Origin: Cuniculiplasma sp052315415
GTDB lineage: Archaea; Thermoplasmatota; Thermoplasmata; Thermoplasmatales; Thermoplasmataceae
DNA: 6,706 bases
Assembly (NCBI GenBank): GCA_052315415.1
Contig: JBLSDH010000027.1
Span: 1 to 6,706, forward strand
Direction: 5' to 3'
The translations under genes were made by a program, and so were the position numbers. The notes under the pieces are model-generated. The model saw only the letters and a list, made by a program, of their open reading frames with translations, had not been told where the DNA came from and ran no database searches. This document shows positions 6,613-6,706 of the stretch, piece by piece. Numbering within the stretch: the first letter of the stretch is position 1; each line of letters starts with the position of its first letter.

Positions 6613-6660
6613 ATGAAACATAAAAGGATGCCTCCTAAGAACAACCCAAGGAGGCAATGA
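6613..6660 (+). CDS. Possible 15-codon leader mini-ORF
   Basis: ATG at 6613 opens a 15-residue basic peptide, MKHKRMPPKNNPRRQ, ending in TGA at 6658-6660, three nt before the ATG of the next gene and in the same frame. Its codons run straight through both arms of the hairpin and the SD of the next gene, so a ribosome translating it would open the structure and expose that SD. No good SD precedes the mini-ORF itself. It could instead be the 5' end of the downstream gene cut off by a nonsense mutation, or chance. Confidence 0.3.
   Translation: MKHKRMPPKNNPRRQ
6629..6656 (+). promoter_or_regulatory. Hairpin sequestering a strong Shine-Dalgarno sequence
   Basis: TGCCTCCT (6629-6636) and AGGAGGCA (6649-6656) are perfect 8-bp inverted arms around a 12-nt loop, unusually GC-rich for this region. 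The 3' arm contains the full SD core AGGAGG (6649-6654), nine nt before the ATG at 6664. In RNA the stem would hide the ribosome binding site, so translation of the downstream gene should be low unless the stem is melted. Similar sequestration is well known for transposase mRNAs and attenuated genes, but the gene here is not identified. Confidence 0.6.
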
Positions 6661-6663
6661 ATA

Positions 6664-6706
6664 ATGGAAGAGTTTGATAAAAAGATATGGGAAATTGTAA
6701 GGAAGA
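6664..6706 (+). CDS. Start of an unidentified gene, cut by the window edge
   Basis: ATG at 6664 opens a frame with no stop to the window end, reading MEEFDKKIWEIVRK over 14 codons. A strong SD (AAGGAGG, 6648-6654) lies nine nt upstream, the best ribosome binding site in the window, which supports this start. The visible part is charged and helical, too short to assign a family. It is divergent from the glycosyltransferase operon and probably not part of it. Its SD lies in a hairpin, and an in-frame TGA sits just upstream, so the gene may be translationally controlled or may have lost a longer N-terminus. Confidence 0.5.
   Translation, partial: MEEFDKKIWEIVRK

Noticed and set aside
6436..6657. 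Minus-strand open frame of 73 codons in the right intergenic region
   Set aside because: Its apparent start is a TTG inside the hairpin, and the ATG alternative at 6621 has no SD. The composition follows the AT-rich DNA and no family is recognisable. A truncated gene fragment cannot be excluded.
1..6706. CRISPR array, tRNA or rRNA genes
   Set aside because: No regularly spaced repeats with unique spacers and no tRNA-like cloverleaf or rRNA sequence were seen on either strand.

Overview
The window looks archaeal, probably from an AT-rich thermoacidophile-type archaeon such as a Thermoplasmatales or Sulfolobales member. The evidence is local. The promoter-proximal genes have TATA-like boxes about 20-30 nt upstream of their start codons and no Shine-Dalgarno (SD) sequence, which suggests leaderless transcripts. 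The internal genes overlap their neighbours and do carry SD-like sequences. TTG starts are common and arginine is mostly AGA/AGG. The lineage below domain level is a guess.

Layout. Positions 1-1060 hold no intact gene. They contain decayed plus-strand coding remnants with in-frame stops and frameshifts, plus a short direct repeat. A 10-bp T-rich inverted repeat (1063-1092) separates them from the main cluster. Positions 1119-6221 are five minus-strand genes. In transcription order they are a GT4-type glycosyltransferase (6221-5127), a UDP-glucuronate decarboxylase / UDP-xylose synthase-type SDR (5050-4121), a UDP-glucose 6-dehydrogenase (4124-2910), a GalU-type UTP-glucose-1-phosphate uridylyltransferase (2923-2117) and a CgeB-type glycosyltransferase (2120-1119). 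The last four overlap by 4, 14 and 4 nt. The first is separated by 76 nt that contain a second promoter. Positions 6222-6663 are AT-rich and mostly non-coding. At the right edge a plus-strand gene starts at 6664, preceded by an in-frame 15-codon mini-ORF and a hairpin whose 3' arm is that gene's SD.

How the genes fit together. The three enzymes form a linear route: glucose-1-phosphate to UDP-glucose (GalU), to UDP-glucuronate (Ugd), to UDP-xylose (Uxs-like). Two glycosyltransferases flank them and could use these donors. The likely output is a surface glycan, such as an N-glycan, S-layer glycan or glycolipid carrying glucuronate and/or pentose. No flippase, polymerase, oligosaccharyltransferase or membrane protein is in the window, so the acceptor cannot be read from it. 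The cluster lies between a decayed remnant and an unidentified gene with a regulated-looking leader, as is common for exchangeable surface-sugar loci.

I see no wholly new system. The points most worth a second look are the compact UDP-xylose operon, the mini-ORF plus SD-sequestering hairpin at the right edge, and a pair of sequence boxes shared by the cluster's two promoters.
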